Both the position numbers and the translations under genes were made by a program. A stretch of DNA of 64,000 bases, from positions 186,001-250,000 of the forward strand of contig NZ_NMUL01000039.1 of NCBI RefSeq assembly GCF_002234595.1, in the 5' to 3' direction. The stretch comes from Amycolatopsis vastitatis. GTDB lineage: Bacteria > Actinomycetota > Actinomycetes > Mycobacteriales > Pseudonocardiaceae. The notes beneath the pieces are model-generated. The model made no database searches. It saw nothing but the letters and a program-made list of their open reading frames with translations, and was not told the origin of the DNA. Below are positions 16,869 to 24,942 of the stretch, piece after piece; positions within the stretch are counted from its first letter, which is position 1; every line of letters starts with the position of its first letter.

Positions 16869-17555
16869 GTGAACCGAACCGATCGTCTCTACGCCCTCGT
16901 CGAAGAACTGCGCGCCGTCGCGCCGCGGCCACGCAGCGCGCGCTGGCTCGCGAACCGGTTCGAGGTCAGCGTCCGCACCGTCGAACGGGACATCAGCGCC
17001 CTGCAGCAATCCGGCACGCCGATCTACGCCGAGACCGGCCGCACCGGCGGCTACTGCCTCGACAAGGCGCACACCATGCCGCCGGTCAACCTGACGCCCG
17101 GCGAGGCCGTCGCCATGGCGCTCGCGCTGAGACACCTCGAGGCCACCCCCTTCCGGGCGGAAGGGCGCTCGGCGCTGCGCAAGCTGGTCGCCGCGATGCG
17201 GCGGGAGGACGCGGATGCGGCGCAGGACCTCGCCGCCTGTGTCCACCTGCTCGGCGACGGTCCCATCCCGCCGATGCCGCACGTGCTCGGTATCCGCCGC
17301 GTGCTGCGCATCCGGTACGCCGACCGCGAAGGCACCGTCACCCGGCGGGAGGTCGAGCCGCTCGGCTATGTCGGCAAGCCCACGCACTGGTACCTCGTGG
17401 CGTGGTGCCGGCTGCGCCGGGAGATCCGGGCGTTTCGCACCGACCGGATCACCTCCTTCACCGTGACCGCCGAGGTGCCGCCGCTTCGCCGGCTTCGGCC
17501 GGAGGACCTCGAGATCCCGTACGGCGACGTCCATCAGCTCACTTTGGCGGGGTGA
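16869..17555 (+). CDS. HTH/WYL-domain transcriptional regulator
   Basis: A 228-residue regulator. The N-terminal winged helix (RTDRLYALVEELRAV through RWLANRFEVSVRTVERDISA) is followed by a WYL ligand-sensing domain (IRYADREGTVTRREVEPLGY, then HWYLVAWCRLRREIRAFRTD). The GTG at 16869 begins VNRTDRLYALVEE, the usual family start; a TTG nine bases earlier is possible. Its last 17 bases overlap the convergent VOC gene. Such regulators often control a neighbouring enzyme, but the target is unknown here. Confidence 0.9.
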   Translation: MNRTDRLYALVEELRAVAPRPRSARWLANRFEVSVRTVERDISALQQSGTPIYAETGRTGGYCLDKAHTMPPVNLTPGEAVAMALALRHLEATPFRAEGRSALRKLVAAMRREDADAAQDLAACVHLLGDGPIPPMPHVLGIRRVLRIRYADREGTVTRREVEPLGYVGKPTHWYLVAWCRLRREIRAFRTDRITSFTVTAEVPPLRRLRPEDLEIPYGDVHQLTLAG

Positions 17556-17895
17556 ACACCGAGAAGTGGTTGCCCGCCGGGTCGAGCACGTGCGCGAACG
17601 TCACGCCGACCGGGTTGACGCTCGGTGGCCGTTGCACCCACCCGCCGGCTTTCTCGACCTGGCGGCAGGTGGCGTCGACGTCCTCGACCAGCACGGTGAA
17701 GACCGCGTAGTTCTCCCGGCCGGTGAACAGGCCGCCGCGCGAGCCGCCGGTGTCGATGACGCGGTAGGCGGTATCGGTGCTCGCCGCGTCGTCCTGCGCG
17801 ACGGTCCAGCCGAAAACCTCGCCGTAGAACTGTTCGGCGGCCGCCGGATCGTCGGTGCCGATCTCGAACCAGGCCACGTCGTTGAAGCTGGGCAT
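17539..17895 (-). CDS. VOC-family (glyoxalase/bleomycin-resistance fold) protein
   Basis: A 118-residue single-domain protein: DVAWFEIGTDDPAAAEQFYG at the start and GVTFAHVLDPAGNHFSVFTP at the end give the paired beta-alpha-beta-beta-beta modules of the vicinal oxygen chelate fold. Substrate is unknown; similar small proteins act as isomerases, antibiotic binders or dioxygenase-like enzymes. It is convergent with, and overlaps, the WYL regulator gene. Confidence 0.85.
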   Translation of the reverse strand: MPSFNDVAWFEIGTDDPAAAEQFYGEVFGWTVAQDDAASTDTAYRVIDTGGSRGGLFTGRENYAVFTVLVEDVDATCRQVEKAGGWVQRPPSVNPVGVTFAHVLDPAGNHFSVFTPPK

Positions 17896-17975
17896 GTCGT
17901 TCCTCTCGCTGCCACGCCGGGCGTTTCCCGGCTCCGCCCAGTTTCGGCGGCCGTGGCGACAACCCCCTGTCGGTG

Positions 17976-18992
17976 TTACGAGAGTTTTCGCAACGCGGTC
18001 AGGAACGCGTCCGTCGTCACGCGGTCGCGGACCGCCAGCCGCAGGTGGTCCGGCCCGAGCCCGGGGAACGTGTCTCCTCGCCGCACTGCGTAGCCCGCTT
18101 CGCGCAGGCGCGTTCGCAGAGACGCGCCATCAGGAACGCGTACCAGCACGAAGGGTCCACGCGGATCGCCCAGTACGTCGACGCCCTGCGAAGCCAGGCC
18201 CGACACCAGGTATTCGCGGTCTGCTTCCGCGGCCACCGCCAGCTTCTCCGCTTCCTCCAAAGCGGACGGACGGCAGCACGCCACCGTCGCCACCCCGGCC
18301 AACGTGGACACCGACCACGGCACCTGCACCGCCCGCAGCCGCTCGACGACGTCCGCCGCCGCGAGCACGTACCCCGCCCGCAGCCCGGCCAGGCCCCACG
18401 TCTTGGTCAGGCTGCGCAGCACGACGACACCCGGGTGGCCGGCGGCCAGGCTCTCGACCTCGCCGGGTACCGCGTCCAGGAACGCCTCGTCGACCACGAG
18501 CAGCCGGTCAGGACGCGTCAGGGAGAGCAGCGACGACGCGGGATGCAGGACCGACGTCGGGTTGGTCGGATTGCCGACGAACACCAGATCGGCATCGGCC
18601 GGGACCAGCGCCGGATCGAGGACGAAACCGTCCGCCTCGGACAGGATGACGCGCGAGACCGCGTGCCCCGCCGCCCGTAGCGCCGCTTCCGGCTCGGTGA
18701 ACTGCGGGTGCACGACTACGGCGTGCCGCGGCCGGAAAGCCGAAGCCAGCAGCGTGAACGCCTCCGCGGCGCCCGCGGTGACCAGCACTTCCGCAGGAGA
18801 ACGGCCGTGGCGAGCAGCGACGGCCCGCACCGCATCCGAAGTGGACGGGTAAGCGGCGAGGGAGTCCAACGCGGACGCCAGCTCCGCCCGCAGCCACGCG
18901 GGCGGCCGCGGCAACCGGACGTTTACGGCAAGATCGACCAGCCCCGGCCCGACCTCACGATCACCATGGTGGTGCAGGTCGTAGTCAGCCAT
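17976..18992 (-). CDS. cobC: PLP-dependent aminotransferase-fold protein of cobalamin synthesis (Rv2231c type)
   Basis: A 338-residue class-I/II aminotransferase-fold protein related to threonine-phosphate decarboxylase (Salmonella CobD), which makes the aminopropanol phosphate linker. The PLP lysine is in RSLTKTWGLAGLRAGY (about residue 200); VFVGNPTNPTS carries the conserved asparagine/proline and LLVVDEAFLDAV the cofactor aspartate. It overlaps the cobB stop by 8 bases as the last gene of a minus-strand operon. Decarboxylase activity is inferred from family and context. Confidence 0.88.
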   Translation of the reverse strand: MADYDLHHHGDREVGPGLVDLAVNVRLPRPPAWLRAELASALDSLAAYPSTSDAVRAVAARHGRSPAEVLVTAGAAEAFTLLASAFRPRHAVVVHPQFTEPEAALRAAGHAVSRVILSEADGFVLDPALVPADADLVFVGNPTNPTSVLHPASSLLSLTRPDRLLVVDEAFLDAVPGEVESLAAGHPGVVVLRSLTKTWGLAGLRAGYVLAAADVVERLRAVQVPWSVSTLAGVATVACCRPSALEEAEKLAVAAEADREYLVSGLASQGVDVLGDPRGPFVLVRVPDGASLRTRLREAGYAVRRGDTFPGLGPDHLRLAVRDRVTTDAFLTALRKLS

Positions 18993-20316
18993 ACGCCCGG
19001 ACTCTCGCGGCGAACCGGTGCGCCAGCTCGGAGTACCCGGCCCAGTGGACGTGCAGGTAGGACGCGTGGAGCGTCAGCGACGCGAAGCCGTCCAGCTGCC
19101 GGTCCCAGCCCCAGGCCGCCGAGGCGCCGTGCGACGGCGTCACCTCGGTGCGGTGGAATTCGTGCCCGGTGACGCGCTGACCGGCCGTCGTCAGCAAGTT
19201 GTCCTCGACGGCGACCGCTCGCCGGTAGCCGAGCTTCCCGCGGGCGGTCATCTTGGCGTCCGCGGGAACCGCGCCGACCATCGGCACGCCGTCCAGCGAC
19301 TGGCACAGGTACAGCAGACCCGCGCACTCGGCGCTCACCGGCATCCCGCCCTGGATGGCCGAAGCCACCGCGGAACGCAACGCCGTGTTCGACGACAGCT
19401 CGGCCGCGTGCACCTCGGGGAACCCGCCGCCGAAGTACAGACCGGCACACCCTTCGGGCAAAGCCTGATCTCGCAACGGGTCGATGTCCACGACCTCGAC
19501 GCCGCAGGCGGCCAGCAGCTCGATGTTCTCGGTGTAGCGGAAGGTGAACGCGGCGCCGCCCGCGGCCGCGACCGTCACCCGTGGACCGTCCACACCGGAC
19601 GGTTCCCACGGCGGCGCCGAAAGCCGCGGCGCCCCGGAAGCGATCCGGACGATCGCCTCGATGTCGACGCCGTCGGTCACCCACGCGGCCAGCTCGGGCA
19701 GCACACGCTGCGCCTCCGCGGCCCGTTCCGCCGCCGGGACGAGCCCGAGGTGCCTGCTCGGTGCGTGGATCTCTTCGTTGCGGTACAACGCACCCAGCAG
19801 CGAGACGCCGGTGGCTTCCAGCGCGGACGCGATTTCGTCGAGGTGCCGCTGGGAGCCCAGCTTGTTGAGGATGACGCCGGCGAGCCGCACCCGGTTGTCG
19901 TAATGGGCGAACCCCAGGACCGTCGCAGCAACACTGCGCGAAGCCGCCGAAGCGTCGACGACCAGCACCACCGGCGCGTCCAGGACACGGGCCACGTGTG
20001 CGGTCGACGCGTAGCCCTCGGTGCCCAAAGCCCCGTCGAACAGGCCCATGACGCCCTCGATGACGGCGATATCGGCGCCGTGGGAACCGTGCCGCAGCAA
20101 GGGAACCAGCCGGTCCTCGCCCTGCAGGAACGGGTCCAGGTTGCGCGCGGGACGTCCGGTCGCGAGGGCGTGGTAGCCCGGGTCGATGAAGTCGGGACCG
20201 ACCTTGTGCCCGGAAACGCGGTGCCCGGCCGCCCGAAGCGCCGCCATCAGCCCGGCGGCGATCGTGGTCTTGCCGTGCCCGGAACCGGGCGCGGCGATGA
20301 CCACGCGCGCTACCAC
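18985..20316 (-). CDS. cobB: Cobyrinate / hydrogenobyrinate a,c-diamide synthase
   Basis: Uses glutamine and ATP to amidate the a and c side chains before cobalt insertion in the aerobic pathway. The 443-residue protein starts VVARVVIAAPGSGHGKTTIA (P-loop), continues SGHKVGPDFIDPGYH, and has a C-terminal amidotransferase domain with YFGGGFPEVHA and the nucleophile in SAECAGLLYL. The GTG at 20316 overlaps the cobO stop by 7 bases. Confidence 0.95.
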   Translation of the reverse strand: MVARVVIAAPGSGHGKTTIAAGLMAALRAAGHRVSGHKVGPDFIDPGYHALATGRPARNLDPFLQGEDRLVPLLRHGSHGADIAVIEGVMGLFDGALGTEGYASTAHVARVLDAPVVLVVDASAASRSVAATVLGFAHYDNRVRLAGVILNKLGSQRHLDEIASALEATGVSLLGALYRNEEIHAPSRHLGLVPAAERAAEAQRVLPELAAWVTDGVDIEAIVRIASGAPRLSAPPWEPSGVDGPRVTVAAAGGAAFTFRYTENIELLAACGVEVVDIDPLRDQALPEGCAGLYFGGGFPEVHAAELSSNTALRSAVASAIQGGMPVSAECAGLLYLCQSLDGVPMVGAVPADAKMTARGKLGYRRAVAVEDNLLTTAGQRVTGHEFHRTEVTPSHGASAAWGWDRQLDGFASLTLHASYLHVHWAGYSELAHRFAARVRAYG

Positions 20317-20924
20317 TCGATCCCCCGCTGGCCCTTCTGGCCGGCATCCATCGGGTGCTTGACCTTGGTCATCTCGGCGACCAGGTCGGCCGCTTCGACG
20401 AGCTCCGGCGGCGCGTACCGGCCGGTGATGACGACGTGCTGATGCCCGGGCCGCGAGACCAAAGTGGACACGACGTCGTCCACTTCGAGCCAGCCCCACT
20501 TGAGCAGGTAGGAGAACTCGTCGAGGACGTAGAAGCCGTGCGTCTCGGCGGCGAGCCGTCGCTTGATCTCCGCCCAGCCTTCACGCGCGTTCTCCGCGTG
20601 GTCCTCGTCGCTGCCGGACTTGCGCGCCCAGCTCCAGCCTTCGCCCATCTTGTGCCACTCGACCGGCCCGCCCTGGCCGGTGTCGTCGTGCAGCTTCCCC
20701 AGCGCGCGGAACGCGGCTTCCTCGCCGACGCGCCACTTCGCCGACTTGACGAACTGGAACACGCCGATCGACCAGCCCTGATTCCAGGCGCGCAAGGCCA
20801 TCCCGAACGCGGCCGTCGACTTGCCCTTCATCTCGCCGGTGTGCACGGCGAGCAGCGGGCGGTTGCGGCGCTGGCGCGTGGTCAGGCCGTCTTCCGGCAC
20901 CACCGACGGTTTTCCCTGCGGCAT
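20310..20924 (-). CDS. cobO: Corrinoid adenosyltransferase
   Basis: Transfers adenosyl from ATP to the reduced cobalt of cobyrinate diamide. The 204-residue protein is of the CobO/BtuR type: VHTGEMKGKSTAAFGMALRA holds the nucleotide loop, then GVFQFVKSAKWRVGEE and FYVLDEFSYLLKWGWLEVDD, ending HPMDAGQKGQRGIEW. Its ATG abuts the stop of the chelatase gene (ATGA-type junction), and its stop overlaps cobB. Confidence 0.96.
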   Translation of the reverse strand: MPQGKPSVVPEDGLTTRQRRNRPLLAVHTGEMKGKSTAAFGMALRAWNQGWSIGVFQFVKSAKWRVGEEAAFRALGKLHDDTGQGGPVEWHKMGEGWSWARKSGSDEDHAENAREGWAEIKRRLAAETHGFYVLDEFSYLLKWGWLEVDDVVSTLVSRPGHQHVVITGRYAPPELVEAADLVAEMTKVKHPMDAGQKGQRGIEW

Positions 20925-22867
20925 CAGGCAGCCCTTCCGGTCCGGGCGCGGACGGCGTCCGCCAGCGATTCGGCGGCGACGCCGGCGAGGGGAACGTGCT
21001 CCGCGCCGAGGTGGGTGGCGAGGTCGGCGGCCAGCCCGAGCCGCATCTTGCCACTCTCGCAGTCCATCACGACGGTCGTGACGCCGCCGAGCAGCCCGGC
21101 CGCGGCCCGGGCGCGCGCGACGGCGTCCGGGCCACTGGTGGCGCGCCCATCGGTGACGACGACCAGCAACGGCCGCCGCCGCGGGTCACGGATTTCTTCG
21201 ACGCGCAGTACCCGCGCGGCTTCCAGGAGCCCTTCGGCCAGGGGTGTCCGGCCACCGGTCGGGAGACCTTCGAGGCGGGACGCGGCCGCGTCGACGCTGA
21301 TGGTCGGCGGCAGCGCGAGTTCGGCCGCGTCGCCGCGGAACGTGACCAGCCCGACCTTGTCGCGGCGCTGGTAGGCGTCGAGCAGCAGCGACAGGACCGC
21401 GGACTTGACCTCGCGCATCCGCGCCTTCGCGCCCATCGAGCCGGACGCGTCCACGCAGAACAGCACGAGGTTGCCTTCGCGGCCTTCGCGCAGCGCGAAC
21501 CGCAGGTCCTCCGGCCGCAGCTTCAGCCCGGCGCCGACCCGGCCACGGGCTTTCTGGTGCGGCGCCGCGGCTTTCACGGTCGCGACGAGGTGGGGCCGGC
21601 CTTCGCGGACCCTATCCGGCTGGACGCCGATGGTCCGGCCGCTGTCGGTGATCGCGCGCGAACGGCGTCCGCGCTCGCCCTCGCCCATGCCCTTGACGCG
21701 GAACACGCGCGCTTTGAAGGTCTCCCCCGCGCCGACGGTTTTCTGGCTGCCGCCGCTCTGCTTCGGTTCGCCCTGCGGCGCGTTTTCGCTCCCCTGCGGC
21801 TCGGGTGCCTCCGACGGCGCCGAGCCCGAGCCGGGACCGTCGTCCTCGGGTCCCGGGTCCGGTTGGGCGTCCTGCAAGGCCTGCTCCAGCTGCTCTTCCG
21901 AGATGCCCGGCGCGTCGAACGGGTTCCGGCGGCGCCGGTGCGGCAGCGCGAGGCGCGCGGCGACGCGGACGTCGTCGGTCGTGACCTCGTCACGGCCGGC
22001 CCAAGCCGCGTGGGCGACCGCCGTCCGTGCCGTGACGATGTCCGCGCGCATGCCGTCGACCTCGAAGGACGCGCAGATCTCGGCGATCCGGCGCAGCGCC
22101 TCGTCGGGGAGCTTGACGGCGGGCAGAAGCCGTTGCGCCGCTTCGATGTCCGCGGCGAGCTGGGCGTCTTCGGCGGCGTACTGCACGGCGAAGGCGTCGG
22201 GATCGGCTTCGTAGGCCAGGCGGCGCCGGACGACCTCGACGCGCTGCTCCGGATCGCGGCTGGAGGCGACCTCGACGGTCAGCCCGAACCGGTCCAGCAG
22301 CTGCGGCCGCAGCTCGCCCTCCTCCGGGTTCATGGTGCCGATCAGGACGAACCGGGCCGCGTGCGACACCGAGACGCCCTCGCGTTCCACGGTCGCGCGG
22401 CCCATCGCGGCGGCGTCGAGCAGGGTGTCGACGAGGTGGTCGTGCAGCAGGTTGACCTCGTCGACGTAGAGCAGTCCGCGGTGCGCGGCGGCCAGCAGGC
22501 CCGGCTGGAAGTCCGTCACGCCTTCGGCCAGCGCGCGTTCCAGGTGCAGGCTCCCGATGACGCGGTCTTCGGCGGCGCCGACCGGGAGTTCCACCAGCTT
22601 CGCCGGACGGCGGTGGCTCTTCGCGCCGTCGTGCGGGCCGTCCGGGCAGAGCGGGTCGGGGGCCGCGGGATCGCAGGAGAACCGGCAGCCGTCCACGACG
22701 TCGACGCCCGGCAGCAGGCCCGCGAGCGCGCGGACCATGGTCGACTTCGCCGTGCCCTTCTCACCGCGCACCAGCACCCCGCCGACGGCGGGCGAAATCG
22801 AGGAGAGGACCAGGGCGAGGCGCAGGTCCGGCAGCCCGACGACGGCGGTGAACGGGTACGGCTTCAA
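20924..22867 (-). CDS. Chelatase subunit with fused AAA+ (I-like) and VWA (D-like) domains
   Basis: Putative ATPase partner of CobN for cobalt insertion. Residues 1-330 are an AAA+ motor of the BchI/ChlI type (GGVLVRGEKGTAKSTMVRAL; LLYVDEVNLLHDHLVDTLLD; LIGTMNPEEGELRPQLLDRF). An acidic, proline-rich linker follows, then a von Willebrand A domain with the MIDAS motif FCVDASGSMGAK near residue 470. The start is taken as TTG at 22867, which has AGGAG five bases upstream and gives the usual LKPYPFTAVVG opening. The gene heads the cobO-cobB-cobC operon and is divergent from cobL. Confidence 0.9.
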   Translation of the reverse strand: MKPYPFTAVVGLPDLRLALVLSSISPAVGGVLVRGEKGTAKSTMVRALAGLLPGVDVVDGCRFSCDPAAPDPLCPDGPHDGAKSHRRPAKLVELPVGAAEDRVIGSLHLERALAEGVTDFQPGLLAAAHRGLLYVDEVNLLHDHLVDTLLDAAAMGRATVEREGVSVSHAARFVLIGTMNPEEGELRPQLLDRFGLTVEVASSRDPEQRVEVVRRRLAYEADPDAFAVQYAAEDAQLAADIEAAQRLLPAVKLPDEALRRIAEICASFEVDGMRADIVTARTAVAHAAWAGRDEVTTDDVRVAARLALPHRRRRNPFDAPGISEEQLEQALQDAQPDPGPEDDGPGSGSAPSEAPEPQGSENAPQGEPKQSGGSQKTVGAGETFKARVFRVKGMGEGERGRRSRAITDSGRTIGVQPDRVREGRPHLVATVKAAAPHQKARGRVGAGLKLRPEDLRFALREGREGNLVLFCVDASGSMGAKARMREVKSAVLSLLLDAYQRRDKVGLVTFRGDAAELALPPTISVDAAASRLEGLPTGGRTPLAEGLLEAARVLRVEEIRDPRRRPLLVVVTDGRATSGPDAVARARAAAGLLGGVTTVVMDCESGKMRLGLAADLATHLGAEHVPLAGVAAESLADAVRARTGRAA

Positions 22868-22934
22868 CAGCACTCCTGAACTCGGCGACCGGCCGATCAT
22901 CGCACAGCGCCCGCCTCGCTTAGGGTGGGAAATC

Positions 22935-24119
22935 GTGCGCGAAGAATCACGTGGATCGGCGGTGGAGCCAGGCTCCGCGAACCGCCTGACCGTGGTCGGG
23001 ATCGGGGCCGACGGCTGGTCCGGACTGGCGGAGCAGGCGAGGGACGCGGTGCTGGCCGCCGACGTCGTGCTGGGCGCGCCCCGGCAGCTGGGCTACCTGC
23101 CCGACGGGGTCACGGCGCAGGCGTGGCCGACGCCGTTGCTGCCCGGCCTCGACGCGGTGCTCGCCGAGCACGAAGGAGCCCGGATCTGCGTCCTGGCCAG
23201 CGGAGATCCGTTTTTGTCGGGGGTCGGCACTACGCTCGTGGCCCATGGATATGAGGTCGAGGCGCTGCCCGCGGTCTCGTCGGTGACGCTGGCCCGGGCA
23301 CGGCTGGGCTGGTCCGCCGAGGAGGCCGAGGTGGTCACCATCGTCGGCCGGTCGTCGGCCCGCGTCGCCCGGGTGCTGGCGCCGCGACGGCGAGTGCTCG
23401 TCCTGGGTGCCGACGCGCCCGCTTTGCGCTCCCTGCTCACCGTGCGGGGTTACGGCGAGAGCGAATTGATCGCGTTGGAGAACCTGGGCGGGCCCGACGA
23501 GCGCATCTCCGACGGCTGGGCCGGCGATCCTGGACCGCTGACGGTGTTCGCGCTGGAGTGCGTGGGCCCGGCGTTGCCGCTGATCGGCGTCCCGGACGAC
23601 GTGTACGCCCACGACGGGCAGCTGACCAAACGCGACCTGCGGGTGTCGGCGCTGGCCCGCCTCGCGCCGAGTCCCGGCGAGCTGTTGTGGGACGTCGGCG
23701 CGGGCGCGGGCAGCGTCGGCATCGAGTGGTCGCGGCTGCACGGGCTGAACCGCGCGATCGCCATCGAGCGCTCGGCGGAACGGGCCGAACGGATCGGACG
23801 GAACGCGTTGGACCTGGGAGTACCGGAACTGGAGGTGGTGACCGGGGAAGCACCGGAGGCGCTGAGCGCGCTGCCCGCGCCGGACGCCGTCTTCATCGGC
23901 GGCGGGGTGACGGCGCCGGGAGTACTGGACGTGTGCCTGGCGACGGGCGCGCGGGTGGTGGCACACGGCGTGACGCTGGAGGCCGAGCAGGTCCTGGCGC
24001 GCGCGTACGAGCAGCACGGAGGGGAACTGTTGAGGATCGGCGTGGAGCGGGCGGCCCCGCTCGGCGGGTTCACCGGCTGGACCCCGGCGCGGACGGTGAC
24101 CCAGTGGAGCAACCGATGA
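22935..24119 (+). CDS. cobL: Precorrin-6Y C5,15-methyltransferase (decarboxylating)
   Basis: Methylates C5 and C15 of precorrin-6B and removes the C12 acetate carboxyl. The 394-residue protein is the fused form: an N-terminal CbiE-like tetrapyrrole methylase domain (LTVVGIGADGWSGL; VCVLASGDPFLSGVGTT) and a C-terminal CbiT-like Rossmann methyltransferase (LLWDVGAGAGSVGIEWSR). The GTG at 22935 follows GGTGGGA. It is divergent from the chelatase gene across 67 bases and opens the cobL-M-oxidoreductase-K-bluB operon. Confidence 0.94.
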   Translation: MREESRGSAVEPGSANRLTVVGIGADGWSGLAEQARDAVLAADVVLGAPRQLGYLPDGVTAQAWPTPLLPGLDAVLAEHEGARICVLASGDPFLSGVGTTLVAHGYEVEALPAVSSVTLARARLGWSAEEAEVVTIVGRSSARVARVLAPRRRVLVLGADAPALRSLLTVRGYGESELIALENLGGPDERISDGWAGDPGPLTVFALECVGPALPLIGVPDDVYAHDGQLTKRDLRVSALARLAPSPGELLWDVGAGAGSVGIEWSRLHGLNRAIAIERSAERAERIGRNALDLGVPELEVVTGEAPEALSALPAPDAVFIGGGVTAPGVLDVCLATGARVVAHGVTLEAEQVLARAYEQHGGELLRIGVERAAPLGGFTGWTPARTVTQWSNR

Positions 24120-24184
24120 CCGGCGTGCGAGGTGGGACGGCGGCCACCGGCGGCCCGTCGCGCACCCCGGAGCGCGGCCGATGA
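24116..24184 (+). CDS. 22-codon ORF bridging cobL and cobM
   Basis: The ATG overlaps the cobL stop (ATGA at 24116) and the TGA overlaps the cobM start (ATGA at 24181), so a ribosome could re-initiate twice and pass from cobL to cobM. The peptide (MTGVRGGTAATGG...) has no recognisable domain. It is listed because the double ATGA junction is exact; it may only be a translational bridge or chance. Confidence 0.3.
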   Translation: MTGVRGGTAATGGPSRTPERGR

Positions 24185-24942
24185 CCGTGCACTTCGTCGG
24201 CGCCGGGCCCGGGGCCGCGGACCTCATCACCGTGCGCGGCCGGGACCTGCTGGCCCGCTGCGGGGTCTGCCTCTACCCCGGCAGCATGACCCCGCCCGAC
24301 CTCCTCGCCCACTGCCCGCCCGGCGCCGAGGTGGTCGACACCGCCGGCCTGAGCCTCGAACAGATCGTCGCCAAGCTGGTCGAAGCGCACCGGGCCGGCC
24401 ACGATGTCGCGCGGCTGTGCTCCGGTGATCCGTCGCTCTACAGCGCCGTTGCCGAGCAGATGCGGCGGCTCGACGCCGCCGGTGTGCCGTACGAGGTCGT
24501 CCCCGGCGTGCCCGCCTTCGCCGCTTCGGCCGCCGTGCTGAAGCGGGAACTCACCGTGCCCGAAGTCGGGCAGAGCCTGGTGATCACCCGTGTCCAGGCG
24601 CGATCCACGAAGATGCCCCCCAACGAAACCCTCGCCGCCTTCGCCGCGACCGGGGCCACGCTCGCGCTGCACCTGGCGATCAACCACGTCGAGCGGGTGA
24701 CCGAGGACCTGACACCCCACTACGGCGAAGACTGCCCGGTCGCCGTCGTCGCGCTCGCGACCCAGCCCGGCGAAACCGTGGTGCGCGGCGTGCTCGGCGA
24801 ACTGCCGATGCTGGTCCGCGAAGCCGGGATGACGCGCGCCGCCACCATCTTCGTCGGCCGGGTGCTCGCCGCCACGGACTTCCCCGACAGCTTCCTCTAT
24901 TCCAGTGCCCGCGACCGGGCGAACCAACCGGAGTCGTTGTGA
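24181..24942 (+). CDS. cobM: Precorrin-4 C11-methyltransferase
   Basis: SAM-dependent methylation at C11 of precorrin-4. The 253-residue single-domain tetrapyrrole methylase begins VHFVGAGPGAADLITVRG, with LCSGDPSLYSAVAEQMRRLD and VVPGVPAFAASAAVL as the family motifs and a C-terminal ATIFVGRVL. It is linked to cobL through a 22-codon ORF and overlaps the next gene by GTGA. Confidence 0.95.
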   Translation: MTVHFVGAGPGAADLITVRGRDLLARCGVCLYPGSMTPPDLLAHCPPGAEVVDTAGLSLEQIVAKLVEAHRAGHDVARLCSGDPSLYSAVAEQMRRLDAAGVPYEVVPGVPAFAASAAVLKRELTVPEVGQSLVITRVQARSTKMPPNETLAAFAATGATLALHLAINHVERVTEDLTPHYGEDCPVAVVALATQPGETVVRGVLGELPMLVREAGMTRAATIFVGRVLAATDFPDSFLYSSARDRANQPESL

